Of a stretch of 6,379 nucleotides of DNA, positions 5,664 through 6,379 are shown piece by piece (the first letter of the stretch is position 1; the number at the start of each line of letters is the position of its first letter). Source of the DNA: Actinomycetota bacterium (GTDB taxonomy: Bacteria; Actinomycetota; Thermoleophilia; Gaiellales; Gaiellaceae); NCBI GenBank assembly GCA_005885565.1, contig VAXK01000098.1, positions 1 through 6,379 of the forward strand, given 5' to 3'. The position numbers and the translations under genes were made by a program. The notes under the pieces are model-generated. The model had not been told where the DNA came from. It saw nothing but the letters and a program-made list of their open reading frames with translations, and searched no databases.

Positions 5664-6379
5664 ACCGCGGCGTGGATGCGCCCCGGCGCCTCCTTGAGCG
5701 GCCCCCCCGCGCGGGCGGCCCGCACCGCCAGGATCTCGGCGAGGATCGAGAGCGCCGTCTCGGCCGGGCTGTCGGCGCCGATGTCGAGGCCTGCCGGGCC
5801 CGAGATTCGATCGACCGTCTCTTCGGGTACGCCTGCCTCCAGGAGCCGCTCGCGCCGGCGCGCCTGGTTGCGGCGCGAGCCGAGGGCGCCGACGTAGAAC
5901 GACTCGCCGGCGAGCGCGCCCTGGAGCGCGGGGATGTCGAAGCGGTCGTCGTGCGTCAGGATGACGACGGCGGTCGCGTGGTCGGGCTCCACACGCGCCA
6001 GCACCTCGTCGGGCCAGGCGACGACGAGCTCGTCCGCGCTCGGGATCCGCTCCGGCGTCGCGAACTTGCCGCGCGCATCGGCCACGATCGTCCGCCAGCC
6101 GATCTCCTTCGCGGCGCGGCAGAGCGCCTCCGCCGTGTCGACCGCGCCGAAGACGAGCAAGCGCGGCGGCGGCCCGTAGACGTCCGCGAAGACCCGCCGG
6201 CCATCGAGCTCGACGAGCCGGCTCCGGCCGCGCTCGAGCTCCGTGTCCCGCACGAGCCGCTGCTCGCCCGTCTCGAGATCCGTCAGCACGACCGCGCGCT
6301 CCTCGCTCGCCGCGAGGCCGAGCACACGCTCGACCACTTCGGGGTCGGGCACCTGCACGTAGACGTCGATCTCGCCGCC
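5660..6379 (-). CDS. XdhC/CoxI family protein, N-terminus beyond the window
   Basis: Accessory protein for molybdenum hydroxylases (xanthine or CO dehydrogenase type). Characterised XdhC binds molybdenum cofactor and promotes its sulfuration and insertion into the apoenzyme. There are 239 visible residues. The frame stays open to the window edge, where GGEIDVYVQ resembles the end of the N-terminal XdhC domain (normally ...CGG...v.ve), so the GTG at 6358 is internal and the Cys-containing part is missing. In visible numbering, the C-terminal Rossmann domain has LLVFGAVDTAEAL (GAVDTA at 78-83), VADARGKFATPER (about 99-111), THDDRFDIPAL, GALGSRR (164-170) and GLDIGADSPAE (197-207), all family hallmarks. 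The 'GAVD' form instead of 'GAGH' is, as I recall, common in actinobacterial members. It is convergent with the L,D-transpeptidase gene. Partner hydroxylase genes may lie to the right. The exact enzyme served cannot be told. Confidence 0.92.
   Translation of the reverse strand, partial: GGEIDVYVQVPDPEVVERVLGLAASEERAVVLTDLETGEQRLVRDTELERGRSRLVELDGRRVFADVYGPPPRLLVFGAVDTAEALCRAAKEIGWRTIVADARGKFATPERIPSADELVVAWPDEVLARVEPDHATAVVILTHDDRFDIPALQGALAGESFYVGALGSRRNQARRRERLLEAGVPEETVDRISGPAGLDIGADSPAETALSILAEILAVRAARAGGPLKEAPGRIHAAV

Overview
The window is very G+C rich, with G or C in most third codon positions. Genes are tightly packed, GTG starts are frequent and neighbouring genes overlap by a few bases. 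With the VanW-like/YkuD L,D-transpeptidase and the 'GAVD' variant of XdhC, this points to a high-GC actinomycete-type bacterium, possibly Thermoleophilia. That assignment is inference from style and protein character; there is no marker gene.

Layout. Positions 1-1480 (+) hold nearly all of an M32 (Taq-type) zinc carboxypeptidase that runs off the left edge. Its stop overlaps the GTG start of a ketopantoate-reductase-family (PanE/ApbA fold) gene, 1477-2397 (+). The 187-base gap that follows (2398-2584) carries a palindromic element of about 145 bp bounded by a perfect 19-bp inverted repeat. A second, diverged ketopantoate-reductase-family gene follows (2585-3502, +), then an overlapping gene for a 'pita-bread' M24-fold protein (3493-4584, +) that appears to have lost most of the canonical metal ligands. 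A separate single-pass membrane L,D-transpeptidase gene lies at 4611-5663 (+). Its stop codon overlaps the stop of a convergent XdhC/CoxI-family gene that runs off the right edge (5660-6379, -).

How the genes fit together. The first four genes are co-directional and look like one or two transcription units: carboxypeptidase-reductase A, and reductase B-M24-like protein, separated by the palindromic element. A peptidase, two 2-oxoacid/ketopantoate-type reductases and an M24-fold hydrolase could belong to a small peptide or amino-acid-derivative catabolic route. No substrate can be read from the sequence, and no panB, panC or panD lies beside them, so a pantothenate role is only one option. The L,D-transpeptidase acts on cell-wall cross-links and seems unrelated. 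The XdhC-like gene implies a molybdenum hydroxylase (xanthine or CO dehydrogenase type), perhaps encoded beyond the right edge.

The points most worth a second look are the M24-fold protein with substituted metal ligands, the reductase pair with different cofactor-specificity residues, and the palindromic element between them. I see no complete novel defence or mobile system, CRISPR array, tRNA or rRNA here.
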